Assembly (NCBI RefSeq): GCF_014192105.1
Contig: NZ_JACHXK010000015.1
Coordinates: forward strand, 62,001 to 126,000
Direction: 5' to 3'
Length of the DNA: 64,000 nucleotides
DNA from: Paenibacillus phyllosphaerae
Lineage (GTDB): Bacteria; Bacillota; Bacilli; Paenibacillales; Paenibacillaceae
Shown: positions 8,535-17,420 of the stretch, piece after piece
Numbering within the stretch: the first letter of the stretch is position 1
How the letters are laid out: every line of letters begins with the position of its first letter
The notes under the pieces: generated by a model
Databases searched by the model: none
What the model was told of the DNA's origin: nothing
The model's input: only the letters and a program-made list of their open reading frames with translations
Position numbers and translations under genes: made by a program

Positions 8535-9331
8535 TATTTCACATCATAGCCGAGGAACGCCTCTCGGACCCGCGTCCAGAATGGGAACGGCCGATAGCGG
8601 GCGAAGCTCACCTTGCGGCCTGCGACGCTGCAACGGATCGAGCGAATATCCGAGCTCGTCATGTTGATATGATCGAAGGACAGCTGCAGCCGCTGCTGCT
8701 TGCGCGAGATAATGTCGCAATGATGGTGCTGCGGGAGAATCGCCGAAGAGCCCAACGTGCGATAGACCCGGTTGTTGATCGAAGCGATCTCGGCGATCTG
8801 CAGCGCCTCTAGCGAGGGGTGGATGATCGCGCCGCCCAAGCTCTTGTTGTACGCCGTGCTGCCTGACGGGGTGGATACGACAATGCCGTCACCGCGGAAC
8901 ATCTCGAACAGTTCATCGTTAATATCGATCTGGGCGACGAGCGTGCCGTCGACGCCTTTGATCGTGAATTCATTCAACACAAGATGCGTCGATACGCCTT
9001 CCGAGGTCTCGATCTCGATCTGGGCGAGCGGGTAACGAATAATGCGCGGAGCGGATTCGGTCATCATGCGAATCAATTCCTCCAGCTCATCGGCCTTCCA
9101 ATCGGCGAAGAAACCGAGGTGTCCGGTATGTACGCCGACGAAGGCGACATCCGCGATCCGGTCGCTGTAGTTGTGGAATGCCTGCAGCAGCGTACCGTCG
9201 CCGCCGATGGAGATGACGAGCTCCGGCGCCTCTTCGTTACGTGTCATTCCGTTAGCGCCGGCGAGTTCATGAAACCGCGCAGCAAGCTGCTTCGAGAGTT
9301 GATCGCCTCTGTCCACTACGACGTAATTCAA
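8534..9331 (-). CDS. nadK: NAD kinase
   Basis: 265 residues. Phosphorylates NAD to NADP in the cytoplasm. The GGDGTLLQAFHNY motif (ATP/catalytic Asp) and the NAD-binding STPSGSTAYNKSLGGAI stretch are complete. The TTG at 9331 is chosen over an upstream ATG at 9394 because GGAAGGGG lies 9 nt before it and it gives the family's usual N-terminus (NYVVVDRGDQ) and length. It lies between ylbJ upstream and the coupled ABC exporter gene. Confidence 0.94.
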   Translation of the reverse strand: MNYVVVDRGDQLSKQLAARFHELAGANGMTRNEEAPELVISIGGDGTLLQAFHNYSDRIADVAFVGVHTGHLGFFADWKADELEELIRMMTESAPRIIRYPLAQIEIETSEGVSTHLVLNEFTIKGVDGTLVAQIDINDELFEMFRGDGIVVSTPSGSTAYNKSLGGAIIHPSLEALQIAEIASINNRVYRTLGSSAILPQHHHCDIISRKQQRLQLSFDHINMTSSDIRSIRCSVAGRKVSFARYRPFPFWTRVREAFLGYDVK

Positions 9332-9400
9332 AGAAACAAGCCCCTTCCGAACGAATGTTACCTCGATCATAGCGGAAAATGCTCCCAAACACAATGTTAC

Positions 9401-10471
9401 CTAAGCTGGCGCAAGACTGCCCCACAGCAGATAGACGAGAATGATCGCGATAACGCCGTGCACCAGGCGAGCCAGCAGGAAAGGCCGATATCGCAGCGCA
9501 GTCCGGCTCAGCAAGCTGACGACTTGCGCGTGGACCGACATGCCGCCCCAGGAGAGGATGAAAGCGGCGATGGCCACTTGATGGATAAGTCCGCCGCCGG
9601 CAGCGGCTCCGGCCGTCTTTGCGCCGAGCGTAACTTCGAACAGGCCATTGACGACTGCTTCCGCAAGCATGGTCGGCATGCCGACAAGGTGCATCATGCC
9701 TTGAATAAGGGCAGCCAGTCCATTAATGACGCCTACGCTGGTCAGTAGTTCCATCACGACGGAGAAGAACACGACAAGGCCGCCGACGACGATCATCAGC
9801 TTGAGTCCGGACTGCACGGAATCCTGCAGCAGCCCGCCTAAAGGGCGTCCGTCCAGCAAACGTGCCCGATGCATCGCATCGACCGCTTGTTTGAAACGCG
9901 ACGACTTTGAGGTTGAGGCTGGAGGCTTAGGTGTCCCGGGATCCTTGCGGTCATGGAAGAAACGCAACAGCAGTCCGATAATGAGCGCGCCTCCATAATG
10001 GGAAGCTGCAAGGACCGGGGCAAGCGCCGGATTATGGAAGAAGCCTACGGAGACTGCGCCGATCAGGAAGATGGGGTCCGAAGTCGTGGTGATGGCGACA
10101 AGCCGTTCACCTTCCGCGCGCGTAATGAGACCTTGATCCCATAGCTGGGATGTAAGCCTTGCGCCGACCGGATAGCCGGAAGCGTAGCCCATCGTGACGA
10201 CGAACGCGCCGCTGCCGGGAACGCGGAAGAGCGGCCGCATCAGCGGATCGAGCAGCGTGCCGAAGAAATGGACGATGCCGACGCCGATCAGCACTTCCGA
10301 GATAACGAAGAAGGGGAATAACGCCGGGAACAGCACCTGCCACCAGATCGATAGTCCCCTTACGGAGGCTTCGAGCGAGGCTGCCGGGAAGATCGCCAGC
10401 AGCAGTGCAAGCAAGACAGCCGACCAGGCCGGGATGACTTGCGGGCGGAATAGAAAGCGGACACGCTGCAC
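9401..10471 (-). CDS. ylbJ: sporulation integral membrane protein YlbJ
   Basis: 356 residues, polytopic membrane protein with nucleoside-recognition/Gate domains: LFPALFPFFVISEVLIGVG, MGYASGYPVGARLTSQLWDQG and a C-terminal GGMSVHAQVVSLL segment. B. subtilis YlbJ is made under SigE and needed for heat-resistant spores. The GTG at 10471 follows GGAGGGACAAAC and gives a normal N-terminus; a longer frame to 10516 has Cys-rich, non-family sequence and is not used. It lies 69 bp upstream of nadK on the same strand. Confidence 0.85.
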   Translation of the reverse strand: MQRVRFLFRPQVIPAWSAVLLALLLAIFPAASLEASVRGLSIWWQVLFPALFPFFVISEVLIGVGIVHFFGTLLDPLMRPLFRVPGSGAFVVTMGYASGYPVGARLTSQLWDQGLITRAEGERLVAITTTSDPIFLIGAVSVGFFHNPALAPVLAASHYGGALIIGLLLRFFHDRKDPGTPKPPASTSKSSRFKQAVDAMHRARLLDGRPLGGLLQDSVQSGLKLMIVVGGLVVFFSVVMELLTSVGVINGLAALIQGMMHLVGMPTMLAEAVVNGLFEVTLGAKTAGAAAGGGLIHQVAIAAFILSWGGMSVHAQVVSLLSRTALRYRPFLLARLVHGVIAIILVYLLWGSLAPA

Positions 10472-10654
10472 GTTTGTCCCTCCACAACTTTTGCATCGTA
10501 AACAAGGGTAGTCCAAGTTCCACTACTGATATATGAGCCAAGGGGGACAAACAATGACAATCGTTCGAATCAAGAGGCATAAAATTCGTAAAAAGTGGGT
10601 AAAATAAATTATAGAAAACGCTTGCAAAAAAGTGCTGTAATTCTTGAATTGTTG

Positions 10655-10663
10655 TGATACAAT
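10655..10663 (+). promoter_or_regulatory. extended -10 promoter of the 30-residue ORF
   Basis: TG-A-TACAAT (TG at 10655-10656, hexamer 10658-10663), a good extended -10 without a recognisable -35. A cre-like AGAAAACGCTTGCA (two mismatches) lies at 10613-10626. Confidence 0.6.
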
Positions 10664-10695
10664 TAATTTACTACCAAACGTTGGGGTGATGATGT

Positions 10696-10788
10696 ATGAG
10701 TTTTGTCGCAGGCATCCTCGTTTGCGCTTTCGTCTATGTCATTCGCGAGTCCTTGCTCGCACCAGGTGAAGAGGACTACGAAAGCTGA
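10696..10788 (+). CDS. 30-residue membrane peptide
   Basis: Reads MSFVAGILVCAFVYVIRESL followed by an acidic LAPGEEDYES tail, then TGA. One hydrophobic helix (3-16) and a short charged C-terminus. GGGGTGAT lies 6 nt upstream of the ATG, an extended -10 promoter lies 33 bp further up and a terminator follows at 10824, so it is a complete monocistronic unit. I do not recognise a family; single-helix peptides of this type can be regulators of membrane proteins or spore-related, but this is inference. Confidence 0.6.
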   Translation: MSFVAGILVCAFVYVIRESLLAPGEEDYES

Positions 10789-10823
10789 AACATTCACAAT
10801 GTAGAAGGTATATAAAGCCGCAG

Positions 10824-10853
10824 AATGCCCTTCACTGGAGGGCATTTTTTTTG
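10824..10853 (+). terminator. intrinsic terminator after the 30-residue ORF
   Basis: AATGCCCTT pairs with GAGGGCATT (one G-U) and is followed by TTTTTTTG. Confidence 0.85.
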
Positions 10854-10892
10854 TTTCGAATCGTAAGGATGACCCACAACGATTGAAATGTA

Positions 10893-10901
10893 TGTTATAC
10901 T
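10893..10901 (+). promoter_or_regulatory. extended -10 promoter of the globin-DUF2225 pair
   Basis: TG-T-TATACT at 10893-10901, 31 bp upstream of the globin start. Confidence 0.6.
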
Positions 10902-10932
10902 ACAAAAGACCTAAGAAAAGAGGTTACGAACC

Positions 10933-11334
10933 ATGACAATGAACAACTATGGAACTACGATTTATGAGGCTATCGGAGGAAGTGAAGGGCTTCGTAAGAT
11001 AGTGGAGGCCTTTTATCCTAAAGTAAAAGCTCATCCTCTCTTGGGACCGTTGTTTCCTGAAGATATCGATCCGGTTATGGAAAGACAACATATGTTTTTG
11101 ACGCAGTTTTTCGGAGGACCCAGCCTTTATTCGGACGCCTTCGGCCACCCGATGATGCGGGCGAGGCATTTGCCGTTCCCGATTACGCCTGCTCGTGCGG
11201 AAGCTTGGCTCGATTGCATGAGAAGGGCTCTTGCAGAGAACGAGTTACCGATGGGATTGCAGCAGGCCGTGATCGAGCGGCTGTCGGGACCAGCCCATCA
11301 TTTTGTTAACACAACAGACGAACGGGAGACGTGA
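10933..11334 (+). CDS. truncated haemoglobin (group II, YjbI-like)
   Basis: 133 residues, the usual length for a truncated globin. A haem protein that binds O2/NO in the cytoplasm. Visible family features are the start helix YEAIGGSEGLRKIVEAFYPKV, FFGGPSLYSDAFGHPMMRARH carrying the proximal His region, and the E-to-H helix stretch AWLDCMRRAL. B. subtilis YjbI is the closest well-known relative, and there it sits with pepF-type and stress genes. The stop codon overlaps the start of the DUF2225 gene (GTGA). Confidence 0.92.
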   Translation: MTMNNYGTTIYEAIGGSEGLRKIVEAFYPKVKAHPLLGPLFPEDIDPVMERQHMFLTQFFGGPSLYSDAFGHPMMRARHLPFPITPARAEAWLDCMRRALAENELPMGLQQAVIERLSGPAHHFVNTTDERET

Positions 11335-12038
11335 CTCTCATGGAGCCGCTTTACTTGACAACGATTACGTGTATCTGCTGCGAAACCACATTCCAATCCT
11401 CGCGTGTACGTCCGAGCTTCAAGCGATGCTCGAAGCGGGATAGCGATTTCTGCGCGCATTATAAGAATGGCATCAACCCGGACTTCTATGTCGTTCGGGT
11501 ATGCCCGAATTGTGGTTTCGCTTCGACAGAGAACGGAATGAACCAGTTGTCGGAAGTACAGCGGCAGCATTACATCGAACGTCTGGGATCCATGTGGACC
11601 AAACGCGATTATGGCGGCGAGCGTACGCTAGAGCAGGCGCTTGATACCTATAAGCTGGCGCTCTTGTGCGCTCAGATCGCCGGCACTAGCGAGCGTGTGA
11701 TGGCAGGACTATTGCACCATATAGCTTGGCTGCATCGGTACATCGGCAATAAGGAACAGGAGCAGCGTTTCCTCCAGTTCGCCCTGAATTCCTACATCGA
11801 AGTGTTCGAGCGCGAGGGCGAATCGGTCAACGACGCGAAGCTGATGTATCTCATCGGCGAGCTGTACAAGCGTACGGGTGACCGGAACAAGGCGGTTCGT
11901 TGGTTCTCCCGCGTCGTGAATGACAAGCGCATCATGGATGCCGCCATGATTCGCGCAAGCCGGGAGCAATGGCAAGCCATTCGTGAGGAAACCGATTATG
12001 ACGTTGCCTATGAGAGCTTGGACCTCATGAATGCTTAG
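11331..12038 (+). CDS. DUF2225 zinc-ribbon/TPR-like protein
   Basis: 235 residues. The N-terminus carries paired cysteines (CICC at about 14-17; CPNCGF further on) like a zinc ribbon, then KRCSKRDSDFCAHYKNGINPDFY. The rest is all-helical with tetratricopeptide-like repeats (YLIGELYKRTGDRNKAVRWF). This is the DUF2225 family, function unknown. Start may be GTG 11331, overlapping the globin stop, or ATG 11340; GGGAG upstream is near both. Coupling to the globin suggests shared regulation only. Confidence 0.82.
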   Translation: MTLMEPLYLTTITCICCETTFQSSRVRPSFKRCSKRDSDFCAHYKNGINPDFYVVRVCPNCGFASTENGMNQLSEVQRQHYIERLGSMWTKRDYGGERTLEQALDTYKLALLCAQIAGTSERVMAGLLHHIAWLHRYIGNKEQEQRFLQFALNSYIEVFEREGESVNDAKLMYLIGELYKRTGDRNKAVRWFSRVVNDKRIMDAAMIRASREQWQAIREETDYDVAYESLDLMNA

Positions 12039-12045
12039 CAAATAA

Positions 12046-12088
12046 GAAGACCGTCCTCGTACTTCACGGTACGGGGACGGTCTTTTTG
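12046..12088 (+). terminator. intrinsic terminator after DUF2225 gene
   Basis: AAGACCGTCCTCGTA pairs with TACGGGGACGGTCTT, followed by TTTT. Confidence 0.85.
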
Positions 12089-12123
12089 GCGTCTGCTCGA
12101 GTGAACGACGGAACGGATATGGG

Positions 12124-12816
12124 TTATTTAATATAAATGCTGCCGAACGGTAGTAATTCGCGAAGAATGCGTTTGATCACGCCGTCGCCTTGCAGCTGGT
12201 CCTCCAATTGCGGATCACGGGAGCCGGTCTGGATCAGCACGGGGCCTTTGCCGGTAATTTCCCATTGCACATGCATGTGTTGACTCGCCAGCTGGTTGCC
12301 GTAGACGGACAATTTGACGTTCGCCTGCTCAGGGTAGGCGACAAGCGAGCTCTTCTCAATATAGAGCGGCTGCTCGGGATCCAGCTGCAGGACTGCCAAG
12401 TCGCCGGTGACGAGAATGCCGAGCTCGCCAGGTCCGCTGAAACGCATCCGAACCCACTCATGCGTGATCCAGGCCGTCTTGATCTTCTGTATCCGGCTCT
12501 TCATCTGCATGCCCTCGGTATAGAACAGCACATGCTTGAAATCGAACAGAAGATCGCCGCCTTCGGGAATCGGAATCGATTCCAGCGTACAGCCTGCCGG
12601 CAGCCCGAGAATGAACTGGGACGGGCCTTGAATGCGGGAGCGGATCCATTTGCGCTTGCGGTACATCCCGGCGAGGTCCATAAATTTGTCTTCCCGAAGC
12701 ATAGGCGCGCCCTGAAAGGCGATAATAGACCTCGGATGGAGGACATGAATGGCATCGCTTGACTCAAGCTCGATCTTCGCGTGGCCGACGGCGGCCGGTG
12801 CGGTCACCTTCATCAT
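12124..12816 (-). CDS. AIM24 family protein
   Basis: 230 residues with the beta-rich TRAP/AIM24 pattern: an N-terminal AKIELESSDAIHVLHPRSIIAFQG, repeated Gly-containing strands (FSGPGELGILVTGDLAVLQLD) and a C-terminal ALLEL-type end. There is no signal peptide or helix. Bacterial members have no fixed biochemical role; mitochondrial AIM24 is linked to cristae organisation. It overlaps the stop of the upstream coiled-coil membrane protein by 4 nt, so the two are probably made together. Confidence 0.75.
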   Translation of the reverse strand: MMKVTAPAAVGHAKIELESSDAIHVLHPRSIIAFQGAPMLREDKFMDLAGMYRKRKWIRSRIQGPSQFILGLPAGCTLESIPIPEGGDLLFDFKHVLFYTEGMQMKSRIQKIKTAWITHEWVRMRFSGPGELGILVTGDLAVLQLDPEQPLYIEKSSLVAYPEQANVKLSVYGNQLASQHMHVQWEITGKGPVLIQTGSRDPQLEDQLQGDGVIKRILRELLPFGSIYIK

Positions 12817-13280
12817 TGTCCTTCACCGTCCGCGGCGTTACGATGGTGCCTGCGCCATGCCAGATAACGCCACACACGTACGGAGATGATATAGAGCAGC
12901 CCCATGCCGGCGAAGACAAGTACGGAGGCCGCGATTTTGCGGTAGAAGCGAGTACGCTCCGACTGGTCGTTCTGGAGCTGATCCAGCCGCTGCAAAAGCT
13001 CTTGATTCTGCTGAAGAAGCGCTTCGTTCTGCTGACGGTAGGCTTCATTCTGCTCGGCAAGCTCAAGCTGCTTCTGTGCATATTCCTGCGCTTGCTCCTC
13101 CGCCTTATCCAGCGCGGCTTGCGCCTTGGCGAATTCGCTTTGCAGCTCGTCGAGCTTCTCCGGCGCATTATAAATATCTTTGAACCTGTCGATGACGTTC
13201 GCGTCCGCGGACGGAGAACCGAATGCGAGTAATCCGCCGAGTAATACGGCCGCCATGCTGATCCGTCCTAAGCGTAGCAT
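12813..13280 (-). CDS. secreted/anchored coiled-coil protein, unknown
   Basis: 155 residues: signal peptide (about 1-27, LLAFGSPSADA), a long Gln/Glu/Leu/Ala-rich coiled coil (about 40-105), one transmembrane helix (about 112-132) and a basic C-terminus (RYLAWRRHHR). ATG 13280 is preceded by GAGGTGATCCCT; an in-frame GTG 9 nt upstream lies inside the ribosome binding site and is rejected. The topology places the coiled coil outside the membrane with a cytoplasmic basic tail. Family not recognised; coupled to the AIM24 gene. Confidence 0.65.
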   Translation of the reverse strand: MLRLGRISMAAVLLGGLLAFGSPSADANVIDRFKDIYNAPEKLDELQSEFAKAQAALDKAEEQAQEYAQKQLELAEQNEAYRQQNEALLQQNQELLQRLDQLQNDQSERTRFYRKIAASVLVFAGMGLLYIISVRVWRYLAWRRHHRNAADGEGQ

Positions 13281-13419
13281 AGGGATCACCTCAGATCTTG
13301 CTTACAGCAGGCTTGTCTCATTTTACCCCGAACGAAGCGGAATGAATGAACTTGGCTTGCAGGGAAGCGTTGGGCAATGTTTGTTAGCGAGCAACGTGGT
13401 GGACATTGAGACATGAGTG

Positions 13420-13653
13420 CTATTTGCGAAGCCGAGTGTCGGTGAGCAAATAATCCTCATCGGCATCGAGGACCGTGACGCGGCCGTGGCAGCAAGGGAA
13501 TACGAGCAGGCGCTTCTTCCCCGTACGAATATCCTTCAGTTCGCTCGGGCGAAGCGGCAGCAGCACATTGTCTTGTCCGCAAAAAGGGCAGGAATGGACG
13601 TAGATGTCCTTCATCTGAATATCGTAGGGCCATGCCCGCTCGAAGGGGATCAA
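13420..13653 (-). CDS. small Cys-rich (zinc-ribbon-like) protein
   Basis: 77 residues. CPFCGQDNV and FPCCHG give two CxxC/CC pairs about 28 residues apart, suggesting a zinc ribbon; the end is DADEDYLLTDTRLRK. Its ATG overlaps the stop of the YycC-like gene upstream by 4 nt, so the pair is coupled. Function unknown. Confidence 0.6.
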   Translation of the reverse strand: MIPFERAWPYDIQMKDIYVHSCPFCGQDNVLLPLRPSELKDIRTGKKRLLVFPCCHGRVTVLDADEDYLLTDTRLRK

Positions 13654-13823
13654 GACGGATCCTCTTCTTTCTTGGCCTCATCGGAAGCGGATTTGGCGGC
13701 AAGCTCGGCGAGCTTCTGCATCAGGATATGTTTGGGCATATGCATCAGGTGCTCCAGCGGCACGTTCAATTCTTTGGACAAGCGCAGCGCCGTCTCGGGC
13801 GAAATTTGCAATGGTCTGGACAT
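13650..13823 (-). CDS. YycC-like small protein
   Basis: 57 residues from ATG 13823: MSRPLQISPETALRLSKELN then PLEHLMHMPKHILMQKL, close to the short YycC family of Bacillus as I recall it; the final 15 residues are charged. AAGGAG lies 14 nt upstream, slightly long; an in-frame GTG at 13856 would add 11 residues unlike the family. Function unknown. Followed by the coupled Cys-rich protein. Confidence 0.65.
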   Translation of the reverse strand: MSRPLQISPETALRLSKELNVPLEHLMHMPKHILMQKLAELAAKSASDEAKKEEDPS

Positions 13824-14044
13824 GAGGTTCTTCAGGCTCCTTTGGACTGCCGTCACTTCCGGTTGTAGCGATAGGTCATGTCGGCAATGATAACGATGGA
13901 AAAAGGGTTCCCCGTTTCAGTATAATTCAGTTATACACCGCATCGGTGGCATGCGCAATGCATGAGACGATGCAACGTACATACTTACTTACGTTGTGAA
14001 GGATGTAAGTGCTTCACAAATTTGACTTTTAAGGAGGCATTACG

Positions 14045-15835
14045 ATGTCCTACCCGCAAACTTGGAATCTTGACGTCATTTATGCAGGAGGTTCGAACTC
14101 GGCCGAGTTTAAGGCTGAGCTGGAAGGCATGGAGCGTGATATCGACGCGCTCGCAAGTGAGCTTGCGGCGGTTAAAGGCGGGCAGCAATCCGCAGGGACG
14201 GAGCAGCTCACGGCATGGACCGGGCTCGTGCAGTCCATCTTGATCCGTCTGCGCCAGACGGATGCTTTCGTCGGCTGCCTGCTTGCCGAAAATATGAAGG
14301 ATACGGCGGCTGCCGGCCTGAACGACCGCGTCAGAACGATCTCCGCCAAATTCAATACGGCCTTAACGTCGTACGACGAGCAGCTCACCCTAGTCGCAGA
14401 GGAAACATGGTCCGGCTGGCTGAAGCAAGAGGATATCGCTCCGGTTGCCTTCGTTCTCCAAGAACGCCGCAGCAATGCCAAGGAGAAGCTGGCTCCCGCG
14501 CTCGAGGCGCTCGCCGGCGAGCTGGCGGTGGACGGCTACCATGGCTGGGGCGAGTTCTATAATACGATCGTGTCCCGCACTCAATTCCATACGACGGACA
14601 AGAACGGCGAAGCCAAGACGCTCTCCGTAGGTCAAATGGCCAACAAGCTGAGCGACGGCGACCGCGCGGTTCGCGAAGAAGGGTTCGACCATTGGGAGCG
14701 CGTATGGGGCGAACAGGCCGAGCTGTGCGCCGAGGCGTTGAACCGGTTGTCGGGCTTCCGCCTGAAGCTGTATGAGAAGCGCGGCTGGCAAGACGTACTG
14801 AAGGAACCGCTGTCCATTAACCGGATGAGCGAGGCGACGCTGAATGCCATGTGGTCGGCCGTGAATGAAGGCAAGGCGGATCTGGTCCGTTATTTGGACC
14901 GCAAAGCCCAGCTGCTCGGCATCGACAAGATGGATTGGCATGACGTGGATGCGCCGATCGGATCGGCTTCCCGTACGGTTCCATACGATGAAGGCGCGGC
15001 TCTTATTCTCGATTCTTTCCGCAAGTTCAGCTCCGATCTAGCCGATTTCTCCGAAATGGCGTTCCGCGACGGCTGGATTGAAGCCGAGGATCGTCCAGGC
15101 AAACGTCCGGGCGGATTCTGCACGTCCTTGCCGATCAGCGAGCAGACCCGAATCTTCATGACCTATTCCGGCACGGCAAGCAATATCTCGACGCTGGCGC
15201 ATGAACTGGGCCACGCCTATCACCAGCACGTCATGAACGACCTGAAGCCGCTTGCCCAAGAATATGCGATGAACGTGGCGGAGACTGCTTCTACGTTTGC
15301 GGAGCTCATTCTTGCGGATGCGACGCTCGAAGCGGCGAAGGACGAGGACGAGAAGCTGGCGATGCTCGAGGACAAAATCCAGCGCTCGACGGCCTTCTTC
15401 ATGAACATTCATGCCCGTTTCCTGTTCGAGACGCGCTTCTACGAGAAACGCCGCAGCGGCATGGTAACCGTAGAAGAACTGAACCAGCTGATGCAAGAGG
15501 CGCAGGAGGAAGCGTTCAGCGGCGCGCTCGGCAAGCTGCATCCGCATTTCTGGGCGGCGAAGCTGCATTTTTACATCACCGAAGTGCCGTTCTACAACTA
15601 TCCGTACACGTTCGGCTATCTGTTCAGCTGCGGTCTGTACGCGATCGCGAAGAAAGAAGGTCCGTCGTTCGCCGATCGTTATGTGGCCTTGCTGCGGGAT
15701 ACCGGCATCATGACGGTGGAGGAACTGGCGCTTAAACATCTTGGCGTACGCCTGGATGAGCCGGAGTTCTGGCGCGGGGCGGTCTCGTTGACGTCACAGG
15801 ATGTCGAAGCATTCTTGGCAATGACGGAAAAGTAA
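14045..15835 (+). CDS. pepF: M3 family oligoendopeptidase (PepF-like)
   Basis: 596 residues. A cytoplasmic zinc peptidase that cleaves short peptides. The zinc motif HELGH appears in STLAHELGHAYHQHVMND with the downstream glutamate in NVAETASTFAELIL. The C-terminal YNYPYTFGYLFSCGLYA substrate-binding stretch is also typical of the family. AAGGAGG precedes the ATG by about 9 nt. It stands alone with no close upstream gene on its strand. Confidence 0.93.
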   Translation: MSYPQTWNLDVIYAGGSNSAEFKAELEGMERDIDALASELAAVKGGQQSAGTEQLTAWTGLVQSILIRLRQTDAFVGCLLAENMKDTAAAGLNDRVRTISAKFNTALTSYDEQLTLVAEETWSGWLKQEDIAPVAFVLQERRSNAKEKLAPALEALAGELAVDGYHGWGEFYNTIVSRTQFHTTDKNGEAKTLSVGQMANKLSDGDRAVREEGFDHWERVWGEQAELCAEALNRLSGFRLKLYEKRGWQDVLKEPLSINRMSEATLNAMWSAVNEGKADLVRYLDRKAQLLGIDKMDWHDVDAPIGSASRTVPYDEGAALILDSFRKFSSDLADFSEMAFRDGWIEAEDRPGKRPGGFCTSLPISEQTRIFMTYSGTASNISTLAHELGHAYHQHVMNDLKPLAQEYAMNVAETASTFAELILADATLEAAKDEDEKLAMLEDKIQRSTAFFMNIHARFLFETRFYEKRRSGMVTVEELNQLMQEAQEEAFSGALGKLHPHFWAAKLHFYITEVPFYNYPYTFGYLFSCGLYAIAKKEGPSFADRYVALLRDTGIMTVEELALKHLGVRLDEPEFWRGAVSLTSQDVEAFLAMTEK

Positions 15836-15999
15836 AACCGTGTTATGTGCGGAATTCTGGAAAGTTTCCCCTGGCCATGTGAATGAACCGTGGCGATAAA
15901 TGGAAAAATGGTTAGGACGGAGCGTATACACGGTCGATTGACTGTCTAGACGCTCGAAGCAACCTTCAATCCGTTTCATCGAAAGGGGATGACCGCAAG

Positions 16000-16464
16000 A
16001 TGGATCGCACGTTTGTGATGATTAAACCTGATGGTGTCAGACGCGGGTTGACCGGCAGCATTCTGAACAGGTTCGAGCAAAAAGGGTTCAGGCTGGCCGC
16101 GATCAAGCTGATGCATATCGACCGCTCGCTGGCAGAGCGTCATTACGCCGAACTCAAGGAGAAGCCTTTCTTCGGCGAGCTTGTGGATTATCTGACTTCC
16201 GGCGAAGTATGCGCCATGATTCTCGAAGGCGAACATGCCGTAGCGAATGCGCGATCGGTGATCGGCAAGACGAACCCGGTTGAAGCCGTACCCGGGACGA
16301 TACGCGGAGATTTCGCGATGGATGTGGCCAGCAATGTGGTGCATGGCTCGGATTCGCCGGAGAGCGCTGAACGCGAGATCGGTTTATTTTTCGACGAACA
16401 GGCTGCGCTTTATCTGTTCCCGACTCCGCAAGTGGCTGCGTCCGATAACGTGGCATTCCATTAA
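16000..16464 (+). CDS. ndk: nucleoside diphosphate kinase
   Basis: 154 residues, slightly longer than the common 148. Transfers the gamma phosphate between NTPs and NDPs through a phosphohistidine. The N-terminal [17 protein letters not shown] and the active-site His in [16 protein letters not shown] are intact. GAAAGGGGATGACC lies upstream of the ATG. Followed by its own terminator. Confidence 0.96.
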   Translation: MDRTFVMIKPDGVRRGLTGSILNRFEQKGFRLAAIKLMHIDRSLAERHYAELKEKPFFGELVDYLTSGEVCAMILEGEHAVANARSVIGKTNPVEAVPGTIRGDFAMDVASNVVHGSDSPESAEREIGLFFDEQAALYLFPTPQVAASDNVAFH

Positions 16465-16491
16465 TAAGCGGTGCAACGCATACGCAAAAGA

Positions 16492-16522
16492 GAAGGTCGG
16501 CGCTCCGTGTGCCGGCCTTCTT
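16492..16522 (+). terminator. terminator-like hairpin after ndk
   Basis: GAAGGTCGGC pairs with GCCGGCCTTC around an 9-nt loop; the T-run after it is short (TTGG). Confidence 0.55.
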
Positions 16523-16570
16523 GGTCTGTTACGCAAGCCATGAGGCAGGGCGGCTGGATAAGATAGCAAG

Positions 16571-16602
16571 CAAAAAAGCCGCCTCGGGTAAGAGACGGCT
16601 TA
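16571..16602 (-). terminator. intrinsic terminator of the nitroreductase gene
   Basis: On the minus strand AAGCCGTCTC pairs with GAGGCGGCTT (one mismatch), then TTTT. Confidence 0.7.
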
Positions 16603-16624
16603 AAGTTAAAGCGGCTAAGATCGA

Positions 16625-17266
16625 TTAGAACGATTCGTTGATGACCAGTTGATCCAATGGCAGACGGCCGGATGGACGCGCAGGCTGATCCGCTACGCCG
16701 ATCGGAATCATCATGACCGGGAAGTAACGGTCTGGAACGTTCAATTCTTTCACGAGTGCTGCGCTGTCGAATCCGCCCATAGGAACGGTGTCGTAGCCTT
16801 TAGCTTTGGCAGCCAGCATGAGCTGCATCGAAGCCAGACCTGCATTCTTGTTCGCCTCATCGCGCGCAACGTTTGCATGGCTATACGCGCCGTCGATTTG
16901 ACCGACGAGGTTATCGCGTACTTCTTGGGATACATAACCGCCTGCAACGGCAGCGTCATAAATTTCGTGGCCTGTTTTGTTCGCTTCCAGGTCGCCAAGC
17001 ACGATGACGACGACGGACGCGTCGGACACTTGTTTTTGACCATAAGCGATCGGCAGTAAGCGGTCTTTGTTCGCTTGTTCTTTGACGACGACGAAACGCC
17101 ATTGCTGCAGGTTCCAGCTAGAAGGCGCAGCCGCTGCCAGCGTCAAGATTTCGTTCAATGTTTCGTCTGGAATGACAACGTCGCGCTTGTAATAGCGGAC
17201 GGATTGACGGGCTTTCATAACTTCTTCTGCTGTCAAAGCTTGTGTAGTTGCAGTGGATTCGCTCAT
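16625..17266 (-). CDS. nitroreductase family protein
   Basis: 213 residues. An FMN enzyme reducing nitro or quinone compounds with NAD(P)H. FMN phosphate-binding start RQSVRYYKRD, the SSWNLQQWRFVVV stretch and the C-terminal GG-DS pocket region are visible. Related to YodC/MhqN-type proteins of Bacillus, which are quinone-stress induced. Upstream at 17338-17351 is a TTAC-N6-GTAA inverted repeat that could be an HxlR/YodB-type operator; this is inference. Strong AAAGGAGCG ribosome site. Confidence 0.9.
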   Translation of the reverse strand: MSESTATTQALTAEEVMKARQSVRYYKRDVVIPDETLNEILTLAAAAPSSWNLQQWRFVVVKEQANKDRLLPIAYGQKQVSDASVVVIVLGDLEANKTGHEIYDAAVAGGYVSQEVRDNLVGQIDGAYSHANVARDEANKNAGLASMQLMLAAKAKGYDTVPMGGFDSAALVKELNVPDRYFPVMMIPIGVADQPARPSGRLPLDQLVINESF

Positions 17267-17420
17267 TGGAATCGCTCCTTTGGTTTATGAATCATATAAG
17301 GACTAGACATCGAAGTTGATAACTAATGTATCTCTACTTACGCAAGTGTAATAAACTTTATTTAATTTAGCAACTGTTTTATTTCCGCGTGCAGACGACA
17401 ATGGAACTTGAAAATTCTGG

